This document shows positions 16,440 through 24,396 of a DNA stretch of 37,844 bases, piece by piece. Below the pieces are notes generated by a model, which ran no database searches, was not told the origin of the DNA, and saw nothing but the letters and a program-made list of their open reading frames with translations. Numbering within the stretch: the stretch's first letter is position 1; each line of letters opens with the position of its first letter. This DNA comes from Pseudarthrobacter albicanus. Lineage in GTDB: Bacteria; Actinomycetota; Actinomycetes; Actinomycetales; Micrococcaceae. The stretch is taken from the NCBI RefSeq assembly GCF_018224015.1, contig NZ_JAGPOT010000038.1, positions 1-37,844 on the forward strand. The letters are read 5' to 3'. Both the position numbers and the translations under genes were made by a program.

Positions 16440-17510
16440 TTACCTGGGGGCCATGCTTCCACCCATCCTTCGGCCGGACGCTCCCGGGCGCCCGACGAGG
16501 GCGGTGACGAATCCGGCCGGGGCAGGCCGCCGTCGGGTCTCCCGTCCGAAATTCCGGTGTTCCTCAAGCGTGAGGCCGAAGGCTGTAACAAATTCCGCGG
16601 CGCGCTCCCGGGCCGGGGGCGTGTTGTCAATCCCGAAGGTGAGCGGCTCGCCGGCGAACCTCGTCGCGGCCCGGGCGTAGCGCATGAAGGGCGACCGGGA
16701 CGTGATGATCCCGGCGGAGAAGTAGTCAAAGGCGACCACGCTGCCGGGCGCCGTCCTGGCGATTCGTTGCAAGGTCCCCTCGACGGCGGCGCGGTCCAGG
16801 TACATGGTCGCCGCTTCCCAGAGGAAGAACGCGGGACGGGCCGGGTCAAACCCCGCCGCCACCAGTTTTTCCAACCAGTCCTCCGCGTGGAAGTCGGCGG
16901 CCACATACGTCGCCCGGTCCGTGGCGAGCCCCGCATTCTTCAGCATCCTGAGCTTGAACGCCTGGGTCCGGGGCCGGTCGATCTCGAAGCACCGCACCTG
17001 GTCTTCCGGTGTCAGCCGGTAGGCGCGGGTGTCGAAGCCCGCACCGAGGATGACGAGCTGGTCGAGCCCGGGGAGATGCCGGCGGAGGGCGGCGTCGTAA
17101 AAACTTGTCCGGGCAGTCTGCTGATGGCGCATCGGGGGTTCGCCCTCGTAGGGATAGCGGTAGATCCTGGGGACATAGCCCGTCAGGCGGTGCCCCGCCA
17201 TCGTGGGGCCCGTCTCAAGGCGGAACCCCACGCGGGAAACATTGGGCATGACCATCATGAGCCGGGCCGCCGGCTGGTCCGGCCTGGTCCCCAGCAGGTG
17301 CTGCATGTAGCGCGTGTAGAGCGACGCCAGCAGGGTGGCGGACACCGCCGTCCGCCGGCTGTAGAGGAGAAGCTTCGGCACGGCCACCAGGTAGCCCGCC
17401 GTCCCGGCCGGCAGCAGCGCCGCCTGGACAAGGCGAAACAAACCGGACCGAGCTGTCCCACCTAGGTCCCGCATCCCGCCCCGATTCCTCCGACCTGCTG
17501 CCGCGTCCAT
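16440..17510 (-). CDS. LCM/PPM1-type SAM-dependent methyltransferase
   Basis: A class I methyltransferase of the leucine-carboxyl-methyltransferase-like group (bacterial TIGR00027 type), 356 residues from the ATG at 17510. Other starts are possible: 17474 (with GGAGGA 11 bases before) or 17663 (a longer frame whose extra N-terminus looks non-coding). The SAM site is LVILGAGFDTRAYRL (near residue 160), followed by CFEIDRP for the ribose-binding acidic residue and LWEAATMYLD, the family block. The substrate is unknown; members methylate small natural products or uncharacterised targets. The last codon lies five bases from the target duplication of the IS element, so its natural downstream DNA (including any terminator) was displaced by the insertion. 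Confidence 0.82.
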   Translation of the reverse strand: MDAAAGRRNRGGMRDLGGTARSGLFRLVQAALLPAGTAGYLVAVPKLLLYSRRTAVSATLLASLYTRYMQHLLGTRPDQPAARLMMVMPNVSRVGFRLETGPTMAGHRLTGYVPRIYRYPYEGEPPMRHQQTARTSFYDAALRRHLPGLDQLVILGAGFDTRAYRLTPEDQVRCFEIDRPRTQAFKLRMLKNAGLATDRATYVAADFHAEDWLEKLVAAGFDPARPAFFLWEAATMYLDRAAVEGTLQRIARTAPGSVVAFDYFSAGIITSRSPFMRYARAATRFAGEPLTFGIDNTPPARERAAEFVTAFGLTLEEHRNFGRETRRRPAPAGFVTALVGRPGASGRRMGGSMAPR

Positions 17511-17642
17511 GCTCCTCCGGCGGCAAGGGGCGGTCAACAGGCCCGCCGCCTGGAGCCGGGGACGGGGCGCCACGGGGCGCCAGCGGGCCGTGTGCCGGCC
17601 GCGTACCGGGAAGGGGCGCCGCAGCTGATAGACTGGGGGAAC

Positions 17643-17671
17643 TTGATGTGCAGTGATGCCCACTTTAGATT
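17643..17671 (+). promoter_or_regulatory. Likely vegetative promoter of the DEAD-box helicase
   Basis: TTGATG (17643-17648), a 17-base spacer, then TAGATT (17666-17671). Each hexamer matches four of six bases of the -35 and -10 consensus. Transcription would start near 17678, giving a leader of about 260 bases before the helicase ATG. Confidence 0.5.
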
Positions 17672-17677
17672 CGGTTG

Positions 17678-17940
17678 ATCAGCCTTGATTGACCGGTTCC
17701 GGTTCATCAACCGGTTCCCCTGCTGGATTCCTCCCGGAATCCGACTGCAGGAAGTGGGTTTTTTTCATGTGAGAGGCACATCCTGCGTCGATGAACGCGT
17801 TCTATTTGGTCCCGGCCGCAACTGCCGCAAGGTTAGTGGCAGCCCGGTTGATCACCTGACTTTTCTTCGGCGAACCCCTGGGCCAACCGGCGCCGGGGGC
17901 CGATATCCGCATGGATACCGCCTGAAAGACCTTGAAATAC
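17678..17940 (+). other. Long structured 5' leader of the helicase gene
   Basis: About 260 bases without a convincing gene between the likely promoter and the helicase start. It holds a small hairpin (CCGGTT at 17699-17704 with AACCGG at 17709-17714) and then a larger one: CCTGC plus GGATTCC (17719-17731) pair with GGAATCC and GCAGG (17736-17751), with a TCCC loop and a bulge. Seven Ts follow at 17759-17765, which gives the shape of an intrinsic terminator. Long leaders with such elements precede cold-shock or RNA-helicase genes in other bacteria (established), so transcription attenuation is a reasonable inference. Confidence 0.5.
17719..17765 (+). terminator. Terminator-like hairpin within the helicase leader
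   Basis: A 12-bp bulged stem (17719-17731 with 17736-17751) and seven Ts at 17759-17765, about 175 bases before the start codon. A terminator here, after a good promoter and before the gene, suggests regulated read-through rather than the end of an upstream gene, since the upstream neighbour is on the other strand. Confidence 0.5.
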
Positions 17941-19788
17941 ATGACTACATTTGCTGCCCTCGGAACGCCCAAGGTACTCGCCGACACTCTGACCGCCCAG
18001 GGGATCGAGGAACCCTTCCCGATCCAGGTCAAGACCCTCCCCGACACCCTGGCAGGACGCGACGTCCTGGGCCGCGGCCGCACCGGCTCCGGCAAGACCA
18101 TCGCCTTCGCCATCCCGCTGGTGGCACGACTCGCCGAGCGGGAGGCCAAGCATTTCCGCAAGCCGGGCCGTCCCATGGGCCTGGTCCTGGCCCCCACCCG
18201 TGAACTGGCCACCCAGATCAACGCGACCATCGAGCCGATGGCCAAGGCCATGGGCCTGACCACCACGGTGATCTACGGCGGCATCTCCCAGGCCCGCCAG
18301 GAGAAGGCGCTGCGCGCCGGCGTCGACATCGTCATCGCGTGCCCGGGCCGCCTGGAGGACCTGATCCGCCAGCGCATCCTGACCCTCGAGGCCGTCGAGA
18401 TCACAGTCCTGGACGAAGCCGACCACATGGCCGACCTCGGCTTCCTGCCGGTCGTCAAGAAGCTCATGGACATGACCCCCACCCAAGGCCAGCGCCTGCT
18501 CTTCTCCGCCACCCTGGACAACGGCGTGGACAAGATCGTCCAGCGTTACCTGTCCAACCCCCTGACCCACTCAGTGGACGACCCGCAGGCCGCGGTGACC
18601 ACCATGGAACACCACGTGCTCGTCGTCAACGACCAGACCGTCAAGAAGCAGCTGATCGTCGAGCTCGCCTCGGGCGCCGGCCGCCGGATGCTGTTCATGC
18701 GGACCAAGCACCACGCCCGCAAGCTTGCCAAGACCCTGACCGACGCCGGCATCCCCGCCGTCGACCTGCACGGCAACCTCTCGCAGAACGCCCGTGACCG
18801 CAACCTCGCCGAGTTCGCCTCCGGCGATGTCCGCGTCATGGTCGCCACCGACGTCGCCGCCCGCGGCGTCCACGTCGACGACGTCGAGCTGGTCATCCAC
18901 GTGGATCCGCCCACGGAGCACAAGGCCTACCTGCACCGCTCAGGCCGTACGGCCCGCGCAGGTTCGGACGGCACCGTCGTCACGCTGACCCTGCCCGAGC
19001 AGCAGTCCGACGTCAAGAAGCTCATGAAGGCTGCCGGCGTCGAGGTCAACTTCGAGCGCGTCACCGCCAACTCACCGCTGGTTGCCGAACTGGTGGGCGA
19101 AATTGCCGACAAGATCGATCCGCGCACCCGCGCCGCACTGCTGGCCGCCAAGTCCAACCAGGGCGGCGGCACGTCCACCGGAGCCAACGCAGAGCGCAAG
19201 CGCGCCCGCCGCAGCACCCAGGCCGCACCCACCGCGGGTGGCCGCGGCGGACGTGGCGGCCGCGGCCGTGTCGGAGCTGAGGCTCCGCGCACCGATCTTC
19301 CCCGCGCCGAGCGGCGCGCCGTGGCCTACGAAGGCCAGGCCGCCGCGCGTAACGCCGCGGAGCGCGTCACGGAAAAGAATGAGGACCGGATGGAGGCCGA
19401 GCGCGCCGAACGCCGCAACGCCCGCGGCCGCTCAACCTCCTACGGCACACACCGCAACGATGTACCGGCAGCAGGCGGCCGCGCTGCGGCCGGCCGTGGC
19501 TCTGACGGCCGCACCTCGGAAGGACGCGGCGGCGCTCCCCGCACGGGTGCTTCGGGCGGCGGCCAGCGCAGCGGACGTCCGGCAACCGGCCAGCGTGCAG
19601 CGGCCGGCGCCCAATCCGCCGGAAGCAAAACCGGAGGAAACGCTGCTGTCTGGTCGTCCAACACGGGCGGCACCTCGGGCGGCTCCTACGCCGGTGGCGG
19701 CAACGGCCGCTCCGGCGAAGGCCGTCCGGCGCGCGGCGGCCCCCGCCGCGCGTCCGCTCCGGCGTCGAACGAACGCCGCAGCCGCTAA
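17941..19788 (+). CDS. DEAD-box ATP-dependent RNA helicase
   Basis: Unwinds short RNA duplexes, probably in ribosome assembly or RNA decay in the cytoplasm. The ATG at 17941 starts MTTFAALG; a TTG nine bases earlier is possible. Motifs in order: Q motif (FPIQ), I (GRTGSGKT), Ia (PTRELATQI), GG, Ib (CPGRLEDL), II (DEAD in LDEADHMADLGF), III (SAT), IV, V (ATDVAARGVHV) and VI (HRSGRTARAG). The last 200 residues are low-complexity and basic, rich in Arg, Gly and Ala (GGRGGRGGRGRVG, and repeated GGRGGAPR-like units), an RGG-type RNA-binding tail. The gene has its own promoter and a long leader with a terminator-like hairpin, and ends before a large inverted repeat. Confidence 0.94.
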   Translation: MTTFAALGTPKVLADTLTAQGIEEPFPIQVKTLPDTLAGRDVLGRGRTGSGKTIAFAIPLVARLAEREAKHFRKPGRPMGLVLAPTRELATQINATIEPMAKAMGLTTTVIYGGISQARQEKALRAGVDIVIACPGRLEDLIRQRILTLEAVEITVLDEADHMADLGFLPVVKKLMDMTPTQGQRLLFSATLDNGVDKIVQRYLSNPLTHSVDDPQAAVTTMEHHVLVVNDQTVKKQLIVELASGAGRRMLFMRTKHHARKLAKTLTDAGIPAVDLHGNLSQNARDRNLAEFASGDVRVMVATDVAARGVHVDDVELVIHVDPPTEHKAYLHRSGRTARAGSDGTVVTLTLPEQQSDVKKLMKAAGVEVNFERVTANSPLVAELVGEIADKIDPRTRAALLAAKSNQGGGTSTGANAERKRARRSTQAAPTAGGRGGRGGRGRVGAEAPRTDLPRAERRAVAYEGQAAARNAAERVTEKNEDRMEAERAERRNARGRSTSYGTHRNDVPAAGGRAAAGRGSDGRTSEGRGGAPRTGASGGGQRSGRPATGQRAAAGAQSAGSKTGGNAAVWSSNTGGTSGGSYAGGGNGRSGEGRPARGGPRRASAPASNERRSR

Positions 19789-19802
19789 GGCCGCTTAACC
19801 AC

Positions 19803-19864
19803 CATCGAGTGCTCCGTAACTGCCGTTTAGAAGGTTCATAACGGCAGTTCTGGAGCACTCGATG
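19803..19864. terminator. Large inverted repeat between convergent genes
   Basis: A 13-bp outer stem (CATCGAGTGCTCC at 19803-19815 with 19852-19864) and a 10-bp inner stem (AACTGCCGTT at 19818-19827 with 19840-19849), separated by a 2x2 mismatch, and a 12-base loop. It begins 14 bases after the helicase stop and ends 11 bases before the MBL gene's stop. It likely terminates both, although it is longer than most terminators and lacks a T-run; it may also be a dispersed palindromic repeat. Confidence 0.7.
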
Positions 19865-19875
19865 AGGTTTCAGGC

Positions 19876-20526
19876 CTACCAGCCGCGGGCGCGCCACTCG
19901 TGAAGGTGCGGGCGTTCCGCGCCCAGGGTGGTGGGCTTGCCATGGCCCGGATGCACCACGGTGTCATCCGGATACACATCAAACAGCCGCTCGGCCACAT
20001 CCGCGATGAGCTGGGCGAACCGCTCAGGATCCTTCTGGGTGTTGCCCACGCCGCCGGGGAACAGGGAATCGCCGGAGAAAATGTGCGCGGGCCCTGCCGG
20101 GTCCTGGTATACGAGGGCGACCGAGCCCGGGGTGTGCCCGCGCAGGTGCACCGCCGTCACGTCGAAGCCGTCGAAGTTGCCGACGTCGCCGTGGCCCAGC
20201 AGGACATCCACCGGCACGGGCAGTTCCGGGGCGTCCTCCGTACCGGCCGCCGTCTTCGCGCCGCTGGATTCGACCAGGCCCGGCAGTGCGCGGACATGGT
20301 CCCAGTGCTGGTGCGTCGTGGCGATCATCGCCAGCTTCGGCGTCGCGGACGTGTCCGCGGCGGCGTCTGCCAGCAGCCCCTGGATGGCGGGCAGGTCGTC
20401 GGCCGCGTCGATCAGCAGTTGCGCGCCGGACTCCTTGGCGGTGAGCAGGTACACGTTGTTGTCCATCTCGCTGACCGAAATCCGGCGGATGGTGATGTCA
20501 CGAAGTGAGTGAATGAGCGAGTCCAT
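19876..20526 (-). CDS. Metallo-beta-lactamase fold hydrolase
   Basis: A 216-residue soluble hydrolase. The metal-binding signature HxHxDH is present as THQHWDH (about residue 70), with further ligands in RGHTPGS (His near 130), FSGDSLFPGG (Asp near 152) and VVHPGHGKPT (His near 195), the set typical of glyoxalase II-like and persulfide-dioxygenase-like enzymes. The substrate is not predictable: thioester hydrolases of the glyoxalase II class are the nearest guess. The gene starts 20 bases after the stop of the aldo/keto reductase gene on the same strand, so the two are probably one transcript, perhaps for aldehyde detoxification (inference). It ends at the large inverted repeat. Confidence 0.9.
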   Translation of the reverse strand: MDSLIHSLRDITIRRISVSEMDNNVYLLTAKESGAQLLIDAADDLPAIQGLLADAAADTSATPKLAMIATTHQHWDHVRALPGLVESSGAKTAAGTEDAPELPVPVDVLLGHGDVGNFDGFDVTAVHLRGHTPGSVALVYQDPAGPAHIFSGDSLFPGGVGNTQKDPERFAQLIADVAERLFDVYPDDTVVHPGHGKPTTLGAERPHLHEWRARGW

Positions 20527-20546
20527 GGGCTTAGTCTACGGTCGCT

Positions 20547-21554
20547 TTATTCGCGGCCCTCGGACACCCAGCGGGGGTCTGCGGACCGGGAGCCGACGAC
20601 GGCGTCCGCAGCGGTGTCGAGCTTCTCCAGTTGGGCGGGGGTGAAGTTGAGCCCCAGGGCGCCCAGGTTCTCATCGATCCGGTGCGCCTTGCGCGTGCCC
20701 GGGATCGGGACGACGGGGAGCCCCAGCTTCCGGCCCTGCGCCAGGAGCCAGGCCAGCGCGACCTGCGCCGGCGTGGCACTCTGCCCGGCGGCGCTGACTT
20801 CGGCGGCGACTGCCTGCACGGCGGCCACCACACCCTGGTTTGCGACGGCGGCGTCCTCGGCGAAGCGCGGGATGTTGCGGCGGAAGTCGTTGCTGCCCAG
20901 CTTCGAGGCGTCCACGGTGCCGGTGAGGAATCCCCGGCCCAGCGGCGAGTAGGGCACAAAACCCACCCCCAGCCCGGCCGCCGCAGGAACAACGTTGCGT
21001 TCCACATCGCGGCTCCAGATGGACCATTCGCTCTGGACCGCGGCGATCGGGTGGATGCTGCTGGCTTCGCGCAGCTCCTCGGCCGTCACCTCGGACAGGC
21101 CAAGATGCCGCACCTTGCCGGCCTGCACGAGCCCCGCCATGGCCTCCACGGTTTCCACTATCGGAACGCGGAGGTCACGGCGGTGCATGTAATACAGGTC
21201 GATAGTGTCGGTGCCCAGCCGTTGCAGGCTGCGGTCCAGGGCCTGCCGCACGTAGGCGGCGTCGCCCCGGATGTCCGTGTAGCCGGTTGCCGGTGTGCCG
21301 ACCAGGCCGAATTTCGTGGCCAGCTGGACCTCGCCGCGGCGCTCCTCGAGCAGCCGGGCAATCAGCTCCTCATTGCCGCCTCCGCCGTAGATGTCCGCCG
21401 TGTCGATGAAGCTGACGCCGGCATCCACCGCGTGGTGCAGGGTCTTCAGGGCCTCGGACTGGTCCACCTCCCCGTACACCGGGGTCAGGGCCATGCCGCC
21501 GAACCCCAGGGGGCTGACCGTCAGGCCGTCGCCGAGCTGGACTGATGCTGCCAT
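20547..21554 (-). CDS. Aldo/keto reductase
   Basis: NADPH-dependent reductase of aldehydes and ketones, 335 residues. The ATG at 21554 begins MAASVQLGDGLTVS with GGAG seven bases upstream; the frame is open further but reads as non-coding. The catalytic tetrad is visible: Asp and Tyr in FIDTADIYGGG (about 50-58), Lys in LATKFG (about 80) and His in YYMHRRD (about 125). Late motifs are GFVPYSPLGRGFLTG and VVPIPGTRK, the cofactor-binding loop of the AKR13-like group. Substrate unknown. It probably forms an operon with the following MBL hydrolase gene. The 254 bases upstream up to the HutD-family gene contain no convincing gene. Confidence 0.93.
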   Translation of the reverse strand: MAASVQLGDGLTVSPLGFGGMALTPVYGEVDQSEALKTLHHAVDAGVSFIDTADIYGGGGNEELIARLLEERRGEVQLATKFGLVGTPATGYTDIRGDAAYVRQALDRSLQRLGTDTIDLYYMHRRDLRVPIVETVEAMAGLVQAGKVRHLGLSEVTAEELREASSIHPIAAVQSEWSIWSRDVERNVVPAAAGLGVGFVPYSPLGRGFLTGTVDASKLGSNDFRRNIPRFAEDAAVANQGVVAAVQAVAAEVSAAGQSATPAQVALAWLLAQGRKLGLPVVPIPGTRKAHRIDENLGALGLNFTPAQLEKLDTAADAVVGSRSADPRWVSEGRE

Positions 21555-21808
21555 GATGTGCTCCGTTCGTTCTATCCCAGAACCCCGGGCCAGTCTCCTA
21601 TATTCCAGCGCTCCTGCCCAGTCGCTGACCGCGAACCGGCTCCTGGCACGGCGTGTTGCCGCGGGCACGCCGCCCGGGCTCCGACCAGCCGGGCCGGAGC
21701 GTCGAGGCAGTGGAAGTTTTCCCGGGCGCAGGGGCTGCCCGGACAGTCCGGGCCGGACGGGATGGGTGAAGGCCACGGAACGCTGCCGTGACTGCTGGTC
21801 CGGGACTG

Positions 21809-22486
21809 TCAGTCCGTGGCAAGCCCGCTCTCCGTGCCGCCGGAAACGCGGTCGATGGAAACAACGGCCAGGAATCCGCGGCCCAGGATTTCCGGCGTGG
21901 CAGTGTCTGAACCGACGACGGCGTCAAAACGGTTTAGCTCCACGGCGGCCAGTTCGGGCTCCGACGGCCCGGCGGACGCCGCCGCGCCGCCCGGCACGGC
22001 CGCGCCTCCCGTGCGTCCGGGGCTGCTGACCCTGGCGTGGCCGTGCAGGAGGATGCCCCACTGGCCTGCAAACACGGGATGGGCGCGCTTCTTGGACAGC
22101 TCGACGATGGAGGTGTAGCCCTTGAAAACGCCGTTCCGGGTGATGACGTTCAGATCCCGGACATCGCCGGTCGGCAGGGCCCCGGCCGAGTCCGCGTCGC
22201 CGGAAAACCGGAACGGGCGGTATTTCTCGAGCGGGTGCTCGGCCCCGTCGACGCTCAGCAGCAGCAGCTCACCATCAATCACCGTCAACACCCGGTCCAT
22301 GCCGGGGAAGGTCGAGAAGCCGCCGGCCTTGGACACCTCGGCGATGCTCACCCGCCAGTCCCAGCCGTCCTGCACTGTGGCGTCCCCCGCAGGGGCGGCC
22401 GCGGGATGGCTGGCCAGTTCGCGGGTCAGCCCGCCGCCGTTTCGCCAGGGTTGGGCTTTCAGCTCGGCATAGCGGATGATCTCCAT
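21809..22486 (-). CDS. HutD/Ves-family cupin-like protein
   Basis: A 225-residue protein of the HutD (DUF886) family. HutD members occur in histidine-utilisation clusters and are thought to bind a pathway intermediate such as formimidoyl-glutamate, but their role is not settled. Conserved features are the N-terminal QPWRNGGGLTRELASHP block, WDWRVSIAEVSKAGGFSTFPGMDRVLTVIDG (given as two adjacent blocks around residues 42-70), HPLEKYRPFRFSGD, and DLNVITRNGVF. No hut genes flank it, so it is a stand-alone copy. It has an internal Gly/Ala/Ser-rich insertion (about residues 160-180). It is divergent from trpF with about 127 bases between their starts. Confidence 0.88.
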   Translation of the reverse strand: MEIIRYAELKAQPWRNGGGLTRELASHPAAAPAGDATVQDGWDWRVSIAEVSKAGGFSTFPGMDRVLTVIDGELLLLSVDGAEHPLEKYRPFRFSGDADSAGALPTGDVRDLNVITRNGVFKGYTSIVELSKKRAHPVFAGQWGILLHGHARVSSPGRTGGAAVPGGAAASAGPSEPELAAVELNRFDAVVGSDTATPEILGRGFLAVVSIDRVSGGTESGLATD

Positions 22487-22613
22487 GTCCCCAGCCTAGC
22501 GGCCGGCTCAGTCTGGCCCGACGCCGGCCTGGATGTGCCACGGGGCGGCGGCGCGTAACCTCGGTGCCGTCTTGCTAACGTCAGAGGCAGGAACTGCTGC
22601 GAAAGGAGCTGAA

Positions 22614-23213
22614 ATGTTTGTCAAAGTGTGCGGCCTCAGTACGCCCGAGTCGGTGCGACTGGCGGTCGAGTCCGGTGCAGACGCCGTCGGCTTCGTCCTG
22701 ACCCGGAGTCCCCGGGAAGTGACGCCGGCGCAGGTCAGGGAACTCCTTGAGCAGCTCCCGGCCCGGTTTCCTGCTGTGGGCGTCTTCCGGCACGAGGCGG
22801 CCGCGGCCGCCGTCGCGGTGGCCCGCGAGGCCGGCCTGGCCTGGGTACAGCTACACGGTGAGCGCTCCCCGGCGGACGTGGAGACGGTGCACGACGCCGG
22901 CCTGAAAATCATCCGCGCCGTCACGATGTCCGCCCCTCCTGCTGCGTTCGGCAGCTGGGGCGAGGACCTGCTGCTGATCGACGCCGCCGTACCGGGCTCC
23001 GGCGAGGCCTGGGACTACGGTTCCGTCCGGGACAAGGGGCTCGAAGGCAGGCCCTGGCTGCTGGCGGGGGGCCTGGATCCCCTCAACGTCGCTCAGGCTG
23101 CCGCGCAGGCAGGCGCCTGGGGCGTGGATGTCTCCTCCGGCGTCGAATCGTCCCGCGGGGTCAAGGACCTGGCCAAGATCAGGGCCTTCGTGACGGCAGC
23201 CAAATCGTCATGA
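22614..23213 (+). CDS. trpF: Phosphoribosylanthranilate isomerase
   Basis: Converts N-(5-phosphoribosyl)-anthranilate to the CdRP intermediate in tryptophan synthesis, a cytoplasmic TIM-barrel enzyme. The 199-residue length fits TrpF. The start at 22614 has a clear AAAGGAG nine bases before it. The catalytic Cys sits in VKVCGLST (residue 6). The phosphate-binding end of the barrel is seen in LLAGGLDPLNV and GVDVSSGVESSRGVKDL. The acid Asp is likely in LLIDAAVPGSG. It stands alone, with no other trp genes nearby. Most actinobacteria use the dual-function PriA (HisA/TrpF) instead, so a separate trpF is unusual and hints at specialisation or transfer. A hairpin follows the gene. Confidence 0.9.
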   Translation: MFVKVCGLSTPESVRLAVESGADAVGFVLTRSPREVTPAQVRELLEQLPARFPAVGVFRHEAAAAAVAVAREAGLAWVQLHGERSPADVETVHDAGLKIIRAVTMSAPPAAFGSWGEDLLLIDAAVPGSGEAWDYGSVRDKGLEGRPWLLAGGLDPLNVAQAAAQAGAWGVDVSSGVESSRGVKDLAKIRAFVTAAKSS

Positions 23214-23284
23214 GGCCAGCGCAATAGGGCCCCCGCGAGGGCTGAAACCTGGCCTGCCGACGGCGGGGAAGCCCGCGCCGGAGA

Positions 23285-23314
23285 GCGGCCGCCGGAAAGA
23301 TCTCCGGCCGCCGC
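23285..23314 (+). terminator. Terminator hairpin after trpF
   Basis: Arms 23285-23296 and 23303-23314 form 11 of 12 base pairs around a 6-base loop (AAGATC), 70 bases past the trpF stop. There is no T-run right after it. Confidence 0.5.
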
Positions 23315-23321
23315 CCTCTGT

Positions 23322-23353
23322 TCATCGAAGTGCTGACTCATCGAAGTGCTGAC
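23322..23353. repeat. 16-bp tandem duplication
   Basis: TCATCGAAGTGCTGAC occurs twice in direct, head-to-tail copies (23322-23337 and 23338-23353), between the trpF hairpin and the end of the convergent LamG-like gene. It looks like a recent slippage duplication; a run of five Ts follows. Confidence 0.85.
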
Positions 23354-23402
23354 GTTTTTCCCGTCGGAGGCCGCGAGCGCCGCCTCCGTCCAGGCCGTTC
23401 AG

Positions 23403-24152
23403 CTACGAGGCCTTGATGATGACATTATCGATGTATTCGTCGCCCATCTGGCGGTTGTGCTCGGCCCCAAGCTGGACTTTGCTAAGGCTGGTCCCGGTCA
23501 TGCTGACCGTGCTGCTTGAGTATTTCTGCACCCCGTCAAACAAAACTTGGATCGTTGTTTTGCTGCCGTTGGCGGTGACGCGCATCGTGACGTGATGCCA
23601 GGCACTCATGGATATGTTTCCGGCGATCAGCTTCGTGTAGACAAAGCTCCCGCTCGGAGCCGTCACCCGCAGCCACAGTTGCCCGTTGCTGTTGTAGCGG
23701 TAGATATCCGCAACCCGGGTGGTGCCGGAGAAGAAGCGGAAATACGGCACATCGTTGCCGGCGACTCCGGCCTTGGTGATATTGAACCAGCCGTCGGCGT
23801 AGGCCGTTTTGGTTCCCGCGGGGAGGGGTGGGGTTGAGAGGTTCGCGAGGGAACCGGAATCGGTGGTCACATGCAGTTTGGCTGAACGGATCCCGGTTTT
23901 TGCCAATGATCCCGTAACAGTTGCCGTGCCGTTTGTCCCCACTGGCCCCACCTTCGGGATCAGCGTGCAAAGGCTGCCGGACTCAAAGCCTGTGGCGGTG
24001 ACGGCGGTTCCGGGAAAAGAGTTGGGCGGCGGCACAGGTGTGCCGACGTCGCAGGTTGCCGCCGAACCTGCCTGCGCGGAACCGAAAACAAGGGTACCGG
24101 CTACGATGAGTCCGAGTGTCCCCACTGTGCTCAGTGCTTTTAAACTTTTCAT
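23403..24152 (-). CDS. Secreted LamG/concanavalin-like protein
   Basis: An exported 249-residue protein with a Sec signal peptide (LSTVGTLGLIVAGTLVFG, cleavage likely after SAQA or SAA). The mature domain is beta-rich and reads like a laminin-G/concanavalin A-type lectin fold: ESGSLCTLIPKVGPVGTNG, then WFNITKAGVAG, SAWHHVTMRV (the WHH block typical of LamG domains) and VQLGAEHNRQMGDEYIDNV. There is no obvious catalytic acid pair, so it may bind rather than cut sugars. The start is supported by GGAGAG before the ATG. It is the last gene of the polysaccharide-type train, 73 bases after the 56-residue membrane protein. Ligand unknown. Confidence 0.8.
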   Translation of the reverse strand: MKSLKALSTVGTLGLIVAGTLVFGSAQAGSAATCDVGTPVPPPNSFPGTAVTATGFESGSLCTLIPKVGPVGTNGTATVTGSLAKTGIRSAKLHVTTDSGSLANLSTPPLPAGTKTAYADGWFNITKAGVAGNDVPYFRFFSGTTRVADIYRYNSNGQLWLRVTAPSGSFVYTKLIAGNISMSAWHHVTMRVTANGSKTTIQVLFDGVQKYSSSTVSMTGTSLSKVQLGAEHNRQMGDEYIDNVIIKAS

Positions 24153-24225
24153 TGATGTACTCTCCGTGATTGGTTCTGCTTGTTACGGTGATCTCGCGCC
24201 GAAGCGACGAGCAGGCTGGCCCTGT

Positions 24226-24396
24226 TCAGGCCAGCGTCACCAACTGCACTACGACCGAGATGCCAATCACCGATAGAAGAGCAGCGGTTACCAATACGGC
24301 CCCCTTGGGGAGTCGCTTTTCGGGCTTCAACACCCGCAGCACCTCGCAGCTTACGAGTGCCACTACGGTGGCGAAGCCCACCAGGAAGACGATCAT
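24226..24396 (-). CDS. 56-residue membrane protein
   Basis: A short gene whose ATG overlaps the stop of the preceding membrane-protein gene (ATGA at 24393-24396), so translation is coupled. The product has two hydrophobic segments (MIVFLVGFATVVALVSCEV, and ALLSVIGISVVVQLV) joined by a charged turn (LRVLKPEKRLPKG), the layout of a two-helix membrane hairpin. Codon choice is typical of the neighbours. I recognise no family. Its place in the train suggests a subunit or helper of the membrane proteins encoded before it. It is easily missed by gene callers because of its length. Confidence 0.75.
   Translation of the reverse strand: MIVFLVGFATVVALVSCEVLRVLKPEKRLPKGAVLVTAALLSVIGISVVVQLVTLA

Noticed and set aside
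21555..21808. 254-base gap between the HutD-family and aldo/keto reductase genes, with an open frame
   Set aside because: The frame is Pro/Arg/Gly-rich without a ribosome-binding site or motif; it is the upstream extension of the reductase frame.
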